The translations under genes were made by a program, and so were the position numbers. From contig NZ_JAUSUD010000033.1 of NCBI RefSeq assembly GCF_030813355.1, forward strand, positions 1 through 36,394: a stretch of 36,394 nt of DNA. Direction: 5' to 3'. Below the pieces are notes generated by a model. The model made no database searches, had not been told where the DNA came from, and saw only the letters and a program-made list of their open reading frames with translations. Below, in pieces: positions 1-7,068 of the stretch. This stretch comes from Metabacillus malikii (GTDB lineage Bacteria > Bacillota > Bacilli > Bacillales > Bacillaceae). Positions within the stretch are counted from its first letter, which is position 1. Each line of letters begins with the position of its first letter.

Positions 1-23
1 CACCTATTCAACAGGCATCAACT

Positions 24-120
24 AAAAAAAATTTAAGTAGCTAATATTCTGTGGTTCTGTGTTTCTTTAAAATAATGAATTATGAAATTGATTCAAGTAC
101 ATACTACTTAAATTTGTTTT
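24..120. repeat. Long AT-rich inverted repeat
   Basis: Perfect 12-bp arms at 29-40 (AAATTTAAGTAG) and 104-115 (CTACTTAAATTT) are separated by 63 bp. Beyond one mismatch the pairing continues for four A-T pairs at 24-27 and 117-120. There is a T-rich tail on the right. It could be a weak terminator of a gene left of the window or a small MITE-like remnant; no clear target duplication was found. Confidence 0.4.
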
Positions 121-132
121 TATTTATTTTAT

Positions 133-160
133 TGTAACTTTTTTAATATCTATTCGATTA
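133..160 (+). promoter_or_regulatory. Candidate ECF-type promoter upstream of the sigma gene
   Basis: TGTAAC at 133-138, a 16-bp spacer, then CGATTA at 155-160. This resembles ECF promoters of Bacillus (AAC in the -35, CG in the -10), which would fit autoregulation of the sigma gene starting at 193. The -10 is not a full CGTC, so this is a candidate only. Confidence 0.35.
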
Positions 161-192
161 ATAACTGAACACCTAATTAAGGGGGGATAGGA

Positions 193-732
193 TTGTCAAA
201 CTATAAAAAAATCGATTTAGCAATCGAGGAGATATATGAACTATATTATAGAGATGTATATAAGTTCTTAATGTGTTTTACAGGTAACCAAAACGATGCT
301 GAAGATTTAACACAAGAAGTGTTTATGAAAGTAATAAAGTCTTTATCTAATTTTAATAATCAATGTAAATTAAAAACTTGGATAATTTCTATAGCAAAGC
401 ATACCGCAATTGACCATATGAGAAGAAAGAAGTTTTCAATTATTTTCAAGGAAATTTTCTTTAACCAGATTCCATCGAATAAAAAGACACCGTATGAAAT
501 TCTTCAATACAGCGAAAATATAAAACATTTATATGAAGCTATATATCGATTAAAGACTAAATACAGAACAGTAATTATCCTTAGAGGAATTAATGAATTT
601 TCAATTAAAGAAACTGCCGAAATATTATGTTGTTCGGAATCAAAGGTAAAAATTGATTATCATAGAGGGTTAATATCATTAAAAAAATTCCTACATATTG
701 ATAATGAGGAGGTATTTAACAATGCGAATTAA
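193..732 (+). CDS. ECF-type RNA polymerase sigma factor
   Basis: A 179-residue sigma-70 family protein of the extracytoplasmic-function type. Region 2 is visible at about residues 15-80: the DAEDLTQEVF signature, then TWIISIAKHTAIDHMRRKK, typical of region 2.4. Region 4 lies at about residues 112-168, with an HTH around IKETAEILCCSESKVKIDYHRG. The start is a TTG at 193, preceded by a strong AAGGGGGG ribosome-binding site about 8 bases upstream. The stop overlaps the next gene's start (722) by 11 bases, and that gene's GAGGAGGT ribosome-binding site sits inside this one, so the two are translationally coupled. Family and order suggest a sigma/anti-sigma pair; the partner is truncated (see 722). 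The specific stimulus is unknown. Confidence 0.85.
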   Translation: MSNYKKIDLAIEEIYELYYRDVYKFLMCFTGNQNDAEDLTQEVFMKVIKSLSNFNNQCKLKTWIISIAKHTAIDHMRRKKFSIIFKEIFFNQIPSNKKTPYEILQYSENIKHLYEAIYRLKTKYRTVIILRGINEFSIKETAEILCCSESKVKIDYHRGLISLKKFLHIDNEEVFNNAN

Positions 733-1108
733 AGAAGAAATATTTGATACTATTAAAAATTCTCCAGAATTAAAGCCTCGTGAAGATTTTATACAACAGA
801 CAAAGCTGAAGTTAATTAATGAAGCCAGAAGATATAATAAAAGGCAAAAAATAATTAAAGCATCCTATCATTGGTCTGCATTTGCTGCTGCCCTTGCATT
901 AATTACCTGGATTTCATTTTTAGGTGGGATGAATTATCTTTTGGAATCAGCAAGTCAAGTCATGGCTTCTTTTAATGGAAATACTAATCCTCCAGCAACG
1001 GAAAAGAATGAGGTTAATCCTATATCAATTAAAAGTCCAATGGTTTTAATTTATCATACACACAATACGGAATCTTTTTCTACATTAGCTAGTGACAATA
1101 GGCTATAA
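722..1108 (+). pseudogene. Truncated anti-sigma/SpoIIP-like membrane protein
   Basis: The best start is ATG 722, with GAGGAGGT at 706-713, giving 128 residues. About 45 hydrophilic N-terminal residues are followed by one transmembrane segment (about residues 50-72) and a short outside part. That part ends in VLIYHTHNTESF, which matches the metal-binding start of the SpoIIP/amidase_3-like catalytic domain. Only seven further residues follow before the stop, so nearly the whole catalytic domain is missing. The 3' end runs 20 bp into the convergent membrane-protein gene at 1089-1325, which suggests a recombination or deletion junction. In family context the N-terminal part probably acted as the anti-sigma partner of the upstream sigma factor. 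It could still be expressed as a membrane-anchored stub; no activity of the amidase part is expected. Confidence 0.6.
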
Positions 1109-1325
1109 TCAAACTAAAGATAATACCTACTATTGCCGAAGATATTATTTTAACGAGGTAATTGTTTTCAAGTCCACCAATAACATATCCCTTAATCTTT
1201 TGATAAAAAGTTGCTTCTGGAACCCAGTCAATAACATATCCAATCCCGAACATAGAAGGAAGGCTTATCAATATATATATAACGATAAAGCCGAGAAAAA
1301 ACCTCTTGATATTCACAGTATTCAA
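1089..1325 (-). CDS. Small hypothetical membrane protein
   Basis: 78 residues with two predicted membrane segments (about residues 8-27 and 58-76) and a polar loop rich in aromatic residues between them. The family is not recognised. The composition is that of a real small membrane protein rather than a shadow of the opposite strand. Its 3' end overlaps the truncated sigma-partner gene, tail to tail. Function unknown. Confidence 0.5.
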   Translation of the reverse strand: MNTVNIKRFFLGFIVIYILISLPSMFGIGYVIDWVPEATFYQKIKGYVIGGLENNYLVKIISSAIVGIIFSLIIAYCH

Positions 1326-1413
1326 CCTCCATTCCTATATTTTTATACTATAATTTTCAATAGGAAATTTCAAAACTACAATTTTCCAACCATAGAATAA
1401 TTTCATAAAACTA

Positions 1414-1470
1414 TTGACATTTAAAGTATAATGATTTTACAATGAAAACATACTCACCAGTATTCTAATG
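1414..1470 (+). promoter_or_regulatory. SigA-like promoter and palindromic operator of the double-HTH TetR gene
   Basis: TTGACA at 1414-1419, an 18-bp spacer, and TACAAT at 1438-1443. Immediately downstream, at the expected transcription start, lies the inverted repeat ATACT-CACC-AGTAT (1450-1463). The same ATACT-N4-AGTAT element recurs at 2310-2323 before the next gene. Over 24 aligned positions (1447-1470 and 2307-2330) the two sites agree at 18. Autorepression by the TetR protein encoded at 1493 is the natural inference. Confidence 0.65.
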
Positions 1471-1492
1471 TAACAAATGGAGGTTGAAATAA

Positions 1493-2272
1493 ATGAAACC
1501 GCACGATAGAATTTTGGCAGCTTCTAAAGAGTTAGCCACTAAGAATCCTGCAGACAAAATAACATTTGCCGACATTGCAGAAATAGCTGAAGTTCATTGG
1601 ACTACTGTAAGGAGATACTTTGGCAGTAAGGAGGGAATGCGGCGAAGATTAGTCGATTTTCAGGAACCTAACCAAAATCACCACTTAGATACGCGCACTA
1701 ACATATTGGATTCAGCAGGTAAGGTATTTGGAGAACTTGGTTACGAAGGGGCAACACTTGATTTAATTGCCGAAGATGCAGGATTAACCAAAGGAGCTGT
1801 ATACTGGCACTTTTCCAGTAAAGGAGATTTGTTTATTGAGTTAATAAATAAGAGCCTAACTAATTTATTAGTGGAACTCCCTTCCCAATTAGAAAAGGTA
1901 TTTAAGTCTTCAAGTCCCGAACAAGCAATAAACAGATTGCTTAAGAGCCAGTTTCAAGCTTGTGAAGAAGATAAAAGCCAACAACCTACCTTGTTTTTTG
2001 AATTTATTTCTAGAAGGCGTGATTCTGAAGTTAGAGAAAAGTTAGATGTAGTTTTTGCAAAATTGTTTGCAGGAACTGAAGTAATTTTAGAGGATCTCCA
2101 GAAAAGAAAGATGATTTCAGAAAAAGTGGATGCCAGTTCATTATCTGTAACTCTCCACGGCTTAATAAATGGGATGGTTCTTATGTGGATGGTATCTCCA
2201 AGCTCTGTACCGCTCACTCAAATGGCTGACTCTATATCCAAAATAATATGGGACGGAATAAACCCAAAATAA
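1493..2272 (+). CDS. TetR-family regulator with two tandem HTH domains
   Basis: 259 residues. A typical TetR repressor has one N-terminal TetR_N domain and about 190-210 residues. Here two TetR_N-like domains follow each other. The first spans residues 5-53 (HTH about 26-45, ending in TTVRRYFGSKEGM) and the second residues 68-114 (HTH about 89-108, ending in GAVYWHFSSKGDLF). The second is the better match to AcrR-type repressors. The C-terminal ligand domain follows from about 120. The start ATG has GGAGG at 1480-1484. The neighbouring hydrolase gene and the two matching palindromes suggest it represses itself and the hydrolase. The first domain may be a degenerate duplicate or may widen DNA contacts; the sequence alone cannot say which. 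Confidence 0.85.
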   Translation: MKPHDRILAASKELATKNPADKITFADIAEIAEVHWTTVRRYFGSKEGMRRRLVDFQEPNQNHHLDTRTNILDSAGKVFGELGYEGATLDLIAEDAGLTKGAVYWHFSSKGDLFIELINKSLTNLLVELPSQLEKVFKSSSPEQAINRLLKSQFQACEEDKSQQPTLFFEFISRRRDSEVREKLDVVFAKLFAGTEVILEDLQKRKMISEKVDASSLSVTLHGLINGMVLMWMVSPSSVPLTQMADSISKIIWDGINPK

Positions 2273-2274
2273 AG

Positions 2275-2300
2275 CCCGTTGAAAAACCGGGTATTTTTTT
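2275..2300 (+). terminator. Candidate terminator after the TetR gene
   Basis: A short CCCG/CGGG stem (2275-2278 and 2288-2291), extendable with one bulged base, followed by TAT7. The stem is short, so read-through into the hydrolase gene is possible. Confidence 0.5.
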
Positions 2301-2330
2301 GAACATAACATACTTTTAAGTATGTTAATG
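2299..2330 (+). promoter_or_regulatory. Hydrolase promoter with palindromic operator
   Basis: The palindrome ACATACTT-TT-AAGTATGT (2308-2325) has perfect 8-bp arms and contains ATACT-N4-AGTAT, as at 1450-1463. A weak SigA-like promoter, TTGAAC (2299-2304), 16-bp spacer, TATGTT (2321-2326), would place the operator between -35 and -10. Repression by the upstream TetR protein is inferred. Confidence 0.6.
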
Positions 2331-2370
2331 GAGTACTTTACAGTAGGTGAGGAGAATGAGGAGGAAGAAT

Positions 2371-3312
2371 ATGTTTATCATTGCTATTGTAACTGTCCTT
2401 ATAGGAATGGTTACTTTATACTTTTACAACCAAAATCAATTTAAGAAGGCTGAATTGGCATATCCTCCTAATGGAGATTTTGTTGAAGTAGATGGTATCA
2501 AACTTCACTATTTGAGTAAAGGGAACGGAAAGCCGGTTGTGTTCTTGCATGGAGGCGTGCTTTCAAGTGAGGATTTTTCCGATGTAATAGAGCTTGCAGC
2601 CCAAGAGGGATATAAGGCAATCGCATTTGACCGCCCTGGGTATGGGCATAGCGAAAGGCCCACCAACGAAAAAGTCACTCCTATTACACAAGCTAAGTTA
2701 ATTCATAAAGCATTAAAAAAGCTGAATATAACGGATCCAATTATCCTTGTGGGTCATTCTTGGAGCGGAACTATGATTATGTCTTATGCACTTCAATTTC
2801 CTAATGATGTTGAAGGTCTTGTTACCTTGGGAGGAGCAATGTATAAAGAAGGATACCCTGCTGAAAATGGAGATACTCTTTCAGAATTAGTAACGACTCC
2901 TATTTTGGGTGATTTAATTATGAATACCCTATTAGCAACACCATTAGGTAAGTCAATGGGTAAAGAAACAACTAAAGCAACGTTTTCACCGGAGACACCT
3001 CCAGCTGGTTACGAGGAAAAACTACTAGCTTTATGGGGTAGACCCACTCAATTTAAAGCTAATAGAGAGGATACTTTAGCTTTTCCGATAACATCCAAGC
3101 AAATTAGTTCTCGGTATAAGGAAATAGAAGTTCCAACTATTATAGTTGTAGGGGAAAATGACCCTTTTGGCACTATCAAAATGGCTGAAAGACTTCAAAA
3201 GGATCTTCCTAATTCTAAAATGGTCAGATTGCCCAATGTTGGTCACATGATTCCTGAAAATCACCCTGAGAAGGTATTGGATGCAATAGAGCTATTAACT
3301 ATAATGAAGTAA
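2371..3312 (+). CDS. Membrane-anchored alpha/beta hydrolase
   Basis: 313 residues from ATG 2371, chosen because GAGGAGG (2358-2364) lies six bases upstream; ATG 2356 and GTG 2347 are in-frame alternatives. An N-terminal hydrophobic segment (about residues 2-19) should anchor it, with the enzyme outside or at the membrane. The alpha/beta hydrolase fold is clear: oxyanion-loop HGG, the nucleophile elbow GHSWSG (Ser at residue 130), an acid in GENDPFG, and the catalytic His in GHMIPENHPE near the C-terminus. The substrate is unknown. It follows the double-HTH TetR gene and shares its operator, suggesting a ligand-inducible regulator/hydrolase pair, perhaps acting on a small ester or a xenobiotic. 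Confidence 0.85.
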   Translation: MFIIAIVTVLIGMVTLYFYNQNQFKKAELAYPPNGDFVEVDGIKLHYLSKGNGKPVVFLHGGVLSSEDFSDVIELAAQEGYKAIAFDRPGYGHSERPTNEKVTPITQAKLIHKALKKLNITDPIILVGHSWSGTMIMSYALQFPNDVEGLVTLGGAMYKEGYPAENGDTLSELVTTPILGDLIMNTLLATPLGKSMGKETTKATFSPETPPAGYEEKLLALWGRPTQFKANREDTLAFPITSKQISSRYKEIEVPTIIVVGENDPFGTIKMAERLQKDLPNSKMVRLPNVGHMIPENHPEKVLDAIELLTIMK

Positions 3313-3353
3313 CAATAAAATTACATCTAGTAATTTGTTAATTAGTAAAAATA

Positions 3354-3386
3354 CCTTCCAATAAATGTGCTAATGGAAGGTTTTTT
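3354..3386 (+). terminator. Rho-independent terminator after the hydrolase
   Basis: CCTTCCA (3354-3360) pairs with TGGAAGG (3374-3380), followed by six T. It lies about 40 bases after the hydrolase stop. Confidence 0.8.
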
Positions 3387-3582
3387 CACCTACGTTTGTG
3401 TAGTATATCATGGCGTTGTTTGTGAATTATTGGAAAATATTGACTAACAATTACCTAGTAAACATAATGGGTACCATATTAACACTGCATAGAACCTAAT
3501 ATTAGAGTAATTAATCTTCTTATGTATTTTCTCTCATCCTTAACCAATTATCTCTTGTTAATTTCATTTTTAAGGAATCAAT

Positions 3583-4069
3583 TCATTTACCTTCAAATTC
3601 TAAGTTGTTTTTATCTACACTATCTAATAAAAAGCCAACTTTTCATATACTTTTTTTGCTCTGGGATTAAAATCAAAAACACTCAAAGTAAGTTGATTCA
3701 GATTGGTATTCTACATAATTAATTATTAGATGAGTGGCCTCAGTTCCTAATCCACGGTTTCTTCCCATTTGACAAATAAGTATCCTAAAATTCATACTTT
3801 TTTCTTCATGATATTCATTTACTACTGCCTCTCCAACCAATATCTTTAAGGATTTGTCAACAATTGCAATATCCAAATGGTCTTCTTGTCATTTCTTGTA
3901 TTGTACCAATTGATGACTGTTTCTCTGTCAAAATCAGATGTGCTTCCTGTAAGTTTTATAACCTCAGGATCCCATAACATTTTTCAATATAGGGAAGATC
4001 ATTAGAATTAAATGGTCTAAGGATAACCTTCTCTCCTGAAATAATTGACTTTTCACTTAAATCTACCAT
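3583..4069 (-). pseudogene. Decayed GNAT (RimJ/RimL-type) acetyltransferase
   Basis: Reading the minus strand from ATG 4069, with GAGTGAG upstream, gives an N-terminus with GEKVILRPFNSNDLPYIEK. The frame then shifts repeatedly. Pieces in different frames read VIKLTGSTSDFDRETVINWY, HLDIAIVDKSLKILVGEAVV, GRNRGLGTEATHLIINYV (the acetyl-CoA loop), LSVFDFNPRAKKVYEK and GFLLDSVDKNNLEFEGK before TGA at 3583-3585. Together they make one RimJ/RimL-like acetyltransferase of normal length, broken by at least four single-base-type shifts. Multiple lesions argue for genuine decay rather than one sequencing error. Confidence 0.75.
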
Positions 4070-4194
4070 TGATCTCACTCCACCACTATGTTTAATAATT
4101 GTATCTTATTTGTATAAGGAGTTACTTTTAACACGGAATCATAAATATAGCAATAATCAGCATTACAAATAATTTGAATGAGACATAACTTTAT

Positions 4195-4492
4195 TTAGAT
4201 TAAGTCAAGTATACCCTCAGGTTTTTGAACTATGTAATAAGGATTAGCTGATTTAATTACGTCTCTTCCATCGTAACCCCCTTCAACCCAGATCACTTTT
4301 ACGTTACTCTTGTTGCAAGCAACTATATCTCAGTTCTCATCTCCCACATAAATTACTTCATTAGGTTGCAAATTCTTTGTTTTCAACATTTTTTTATTGT
4401 CGGTTCAATTGTTCTCGGATTGTTCTAAACGAGCTATGTCCAGAATTATGTAAAACTACAAATAGTTTTTCTGATGCAATCAGCTTAGTAGA
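4195..4492 (-). pseudogene. Decayed HAD-family phosphatase, C-terminal part
   Basis: The minus strand encodes LFVVLHNSGHSSFRTIREQL, then after a shift NLQPNEVIYVGDEN, a TGA, and DIVACNKSNVKVIWVEGGYD and so on to a stop at 4195. The YVGDE-x-D-x-x-A motif is the motif III/IV region of HAD hydrolases such as phosphoglycolate phosphatases. The N-terminal half with the nucleophile DxDGT motif is absent: the remnant begins right beside the 3' end of the MazG-like gene. At least one stop and one frameshift are present. Confidence 0.65.
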
Positions 4493-4500
4493 TTATTTTT

Positions 4501-4815
4501 TTATGTATACCGATTATCTAATTTATCACGATGAGACCTAAAAATATCTTCTAGCGGTATTTCATATTTATTTGCAATAACGATCAGGTTGCCTAGGACG
4601 TCCCCAAGTTCCTCTGTTAATTCTTTCTTTAGTTGTGATAATGTTCTTTTACTTTCATCGGGTCTATCTCTACCGATTTCTAGAGATCTTATTGCTCTAG
4701 CAACTTCTCCTGTTTCCTCAACTAAAAAACCAATTCTAATAAATATGTCTAATTCTGACCATCCTCTTTTTTCATAATAAGCTTTGACCCATTCCTGAAA
4801 TTCATTAACGTTCAA
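4501..4815 (-). CDS. MazG-like nucleotide pyrophosphohydrolase
   Basis: 104 residues if started at the TTG at 4813-4815, which has a GGGAG ribosome-binding site about nine bases upstream. A longer reading to 4917 is possible but its extra N-terminus looks non-coding. All-alpha MazG-type motifs are present: EETGE in the first helix and EELGD in the third, the acidic residues that bind Mg2+ in this superfamily. Length and motif spacing match short MazG-like proteins of Bacilli. They hydrolyse nucleoside triphosphates to monophosphates, usually for house-cleaning of abnormal nucleotides. It is isolated between a decayed HAD gene and a sigma operon. A TetR-type palindrome lies about 290 bp upstream. 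Confidence 0.8.
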   Translation of the reverse strand: MNVNEFQEWVKAYYEKRGWSELDIFIRIGFLVEETGEVARAIRSLEIGRDRPDESKRTLSQLKKELTEELGDVLGNLIVIANKYEIPLEDIFRSHRDKLDNRYT

Positions 4816-5103
4816 TGTATTTATCTCCCTAATATTTTTTTTACAGACAAAAATCAACTCTTGTTTGCTCCTCATACAATTTTTATCATTACTTGAAGGA
4901 CTATTGTTTAGGACCAATTCATTCCAATTTCTTCTACATCTGTTCCTGCATATGTTTCATCTTTTGTCCGCCCTAAAATTCATAAATTTGGACTCACCTC
5001 AGTGAAAGGCCATTTAATCAACACTATGTATAAATAGAGAAAAAAACAGCCCTTATAACATACCATTCCTTCCCATTTTATTACTTCTATATTTACCGCT
5101 TAA

Positions 5104-5119
5104 ACTAACGTTCGTTAAA
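5104..5119. promoter_or_regulatory. TetR-type operator-like site A
   Basis: ACTAAC-GTTC-GTTAAA matches the ACTAAC-N4-GTTAGT element seen at 15246, 19828 and 25549, with two mismatches at the right end. It lies just after the DUF4179 gene and points, on the minus strand, toward the MazG-like gene. The 4816-5100 stretch between holds no convincing intact gene; a short open C-terminal-looking stretch near 4920-4990 is unrecognised. Confidence 0.45.
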
Positions 5120-5122
5120 TCT

Positions 5123-6124
5123 TTATTTCACATCTATTTCAAAAATTTCATCATAGAGAATCACCTCGTTATTATCTACTCCTGCCTCATTAGAATAGAT
5201 ATATGGAATGACCTTCAGTTTGACTATGTTGTTTTCTAATGCTATAAATCTATTAATGTTGATGTCACTTGAGAGCTGTCTAGAGAATTCTTGCAATTTC
5301 ATCCCATTTTGATCTTCAAGTCTGAAGTAAAGGTCATTGGAAATACCCTCCATTTTATAAGTAATTACTGTTGAAACAGGAGTTAATATCAATTCTTCTA
5401 CCGTCACTTTCTGACCCTCCTCTAGGATAAAATACTTATTGGCTGGTATTGATTTCTTGTCTGCCCTGAGTTTTTCACCGGATGCAGTAAATTCAAAACT
5501 CCACTTTCCTTTTATTAATTTCTTTGAATCACTTCGTTCCAAATCATTAAAGACTATTTTAATTTGTTGATTATCTTGCAGTTTAATATTTTTTAAATCC
5601 GAAGTCCAAAAATAATTCACTGCTGAATTGGTTATTCCTTCGGGGCCTCCACCTCCCCCGAGGTCTGACTTTTTCCCATTAATATAAACCTCTATTTTTG
5701 AATACCAATTATAAGCCAAGTCATTATCCGATATATCCGTATGGAATGTACTACTAATAAGGAGTTGACCTTCATCTAATATTATTTCATTCAATGTCAG
5801 CTTCACTCCATTGCTTTCTACCGATTCTCCAATGACTGTTTTATAATCGCTTAATGAACCTTCTTGTGAATGCACAAATTTCTCTAGTGCGTCCCCGATT
5901 ATTGGAATATCTGCTAAAGTATATTTTGTATTCATCCCTAAAATTGTTATGACTACCAGCGAAGCTGCTACAGCAAGTATCCTTTTTTTATTACCAGACC
6001 TACTCTTTAACTTTGCCTTTATTCTTTTTTTAGTAGCTTTCTTTTCGATATCCGTTATTTGACCGTCTTCAAATTCTAATAGAGTAATTTTTTCATCATT
6101 TAAACTCTCGAATAAGTTTTTCAT
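5123..6124 (-). CDS. DUF4179 membrane protein, probable anti-sigma factor
   Basis: 333 residues: about 47 cytoplasmic residues, one transmembrane segment (about 48-66, ILAVAASLVVITILGMNTKY), then a large extracytoplasmic domain. The post-membrane sequence (TLADIPIIGDALEKF) and overall architecture are those of DUF4179 proteins, which in Firmicutes are usually encoded directly after an ECF sigma factor. The gene follows the sigma gene at 6139 by 14 bases, so the two form an operon. Role inferred: binds the sigma factor at the membrane and releases it upon an envelope signal. The GGGGG run near residues 155-160 lies in a probable surface loop. Confidence 0.8.
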   Translation of the reverse strand: MKNLFESLNDEKITLLEFEDGQITDIEKKATKKRIKAKLKSRSGNKKRILAVAASLVVITILGMNTKYTLADIPIIGDALEKFVHSQEGSLSDYKTVIGESVESNGVKLTLNEIILDEGQLLISSTFHTDISDNDLAYNWYSKIEVYINGKKSDLGGGGGPEGITNSAVNYFWTSDLKNIKLQDNQQIKIVFNDLERSDSKKLIKGKWSFEFTASGEKLRADKKSIPANKYFILEEGQKVTVEELILTPVSTVITYKMEGISNDLYFRLEDQNGMKLQEFSRQLSSDININRFIALENNIVKLKVIPYIYSNEAGVDNNEVILYDEIFEIDVK

Positions 6125-6138
6125 CTATTCACCTCATT

Positions 6139-6696
6139 CTATTTTCCACTTGCTGAATTACCTTGAAATAATGACCGAAGCTTTTTTCGCCCACGGGACA
6201 AACGATTATAAAGAACGGATCTTTCCAAACCCGTTTCATTTTCTAATTCATCGATATTTTTCTCTTCAGCATAATGTTTGATGAATAATGTACGATCTTC
6301 TTTCTTTAAGTAACTGAGCATTTTCTCAGTAGTACTACTTAACATATTTCTTGTTACATGTGCTTCTACGTCAAATGGACTTTCTACCATCTCATCATGG
6401 ATATCTTTTTGCTCTAAATATCTTTTGTATTTTCTTTGATAATCAATTGCCTTGTATTTTGCGATAGCTGCTACCCAATTTTTAAGTGAATTTCTACTTT
6501 CGTCATATGAATGAATATTATCCCAGATAAGAAGTAGTACATCATCCAAACATTCCTCTTGAATAGATTCTAAATTGTACAAGTACTTTTGAATGACTTT
6601 TTTTATCAAACCTCCGTAACAATCGATGATATAATATAAAGCTTTTTCATTTCTTTTTGTTAACTGTTGCACAACGTTACTATCGTTTATTCTCAT
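6139..6696 (-). CDS. ECF-type RNA polymerase sigma factor
   Basis: 185 residues. Region 2 is at about 12-90, with LKNWVAAIAKYKAIDYQRK as the region 2.3-2.4 core. Region 4 is at about 120-175, with an HTH in IDELENETGLERSVLYNRLSRGRKKLR. It starts with ATG 6696 after a GAGGAGG-type ribosome-binding site and is followed after 14 bases by the DUF4179 gene. The pair is a second, unrelated sigma/anti-sigma module in this window. Its regulon cannot be told from the sequence. Confidence 0.85.
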   Translation of the reverse strand: MRINDSNVVQQLTKRNEKALYYIIDCYGGLIKKVIQKYLYNLESIQEECLDDVLLLIWDNIHSYDESRNSLKNWVAAIAKYKAIDYQRKYKRYLEQKDIHDEMVESPFDVEAHVTRNMLSSTTEKMLSYLKKEDRTLFIKHYAEEKNIDELENETGLERSVLYNRLSRGRKKLRSLFQGNSASGK

Positions 6697-7028
6697 TCAT
6701 TTCCTCCTCGTAAGTGGCCCCTACACAAGTTATTACGTAATCATTGTTCTTATTTCTATCAAGAAATTAATTTTTTCTAAAATTGTTTGTTCTTATGTAT
6801 GGCATTACTCTTAGGTCCATAAATAAGAAAGTTATCTATTGATAACTTTAGTTAAAAGAACAGACCTAAATAAATGAATATTCTTCTTAATTAGATTCTT
6901 TAAGATCACTACAACTTTCTTAACGTTGTTAAAAATAGGGGAACCGTCTTGAAGATTGGCTTAGTGTTGTTAACCCGAATTTTCTTGACGGTACTCCTTT
7001 TATCCCCTTATAATTTAAAGTTTGAACA
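6697..7028. other. Gene-free stretch with two palindromic structures
   Basis: No gene is supported here. At 6828-6849 a perfect hairpin AAAGTTATC-TATT-GATAACTTT occurs. At 6937-7008 a nested structure is possible: AGGGGA (6937-6942) with TCCCCT (7003-7008), and inside it ACCGTC (6943-6948) with GACGGT (6987-6992). The part near 6700-6770 must hold the promoter of the minus-strand sigma operon. Confidence 0.4.
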
Positions 7029-7061
7029 TAAAAAATGGAGCTACTTTTATATAGTAACTCC
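7029..7061 (-). terminator. Terminator of the copper operon
   Basis: On the minus strand a 9-bp stem (7053-7061 with 7037-7045, one G-T pair) is followed by ATTTTTTAT. It lies eight bases after the stop of the His-rich gene and closes the csoR-copZ-copA-7069 transcription unit. Confidence 0.8.
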
Positions 7062-7068
7062 TAGCAAC

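Noticed and set aside
1092-1400. 102-residue plus-strand frame
   Set aside because: Antisense of the membrane-protein gene at 1089-1325; asparagine- and tyrosine-rich, no start signal.
3522-3722. 66-residue plus-strand frame
   Set aside because: Low-complexity Leu/Ile/Phe sequence antisense to the decayed GNAT gene, no ribosome-binding site.
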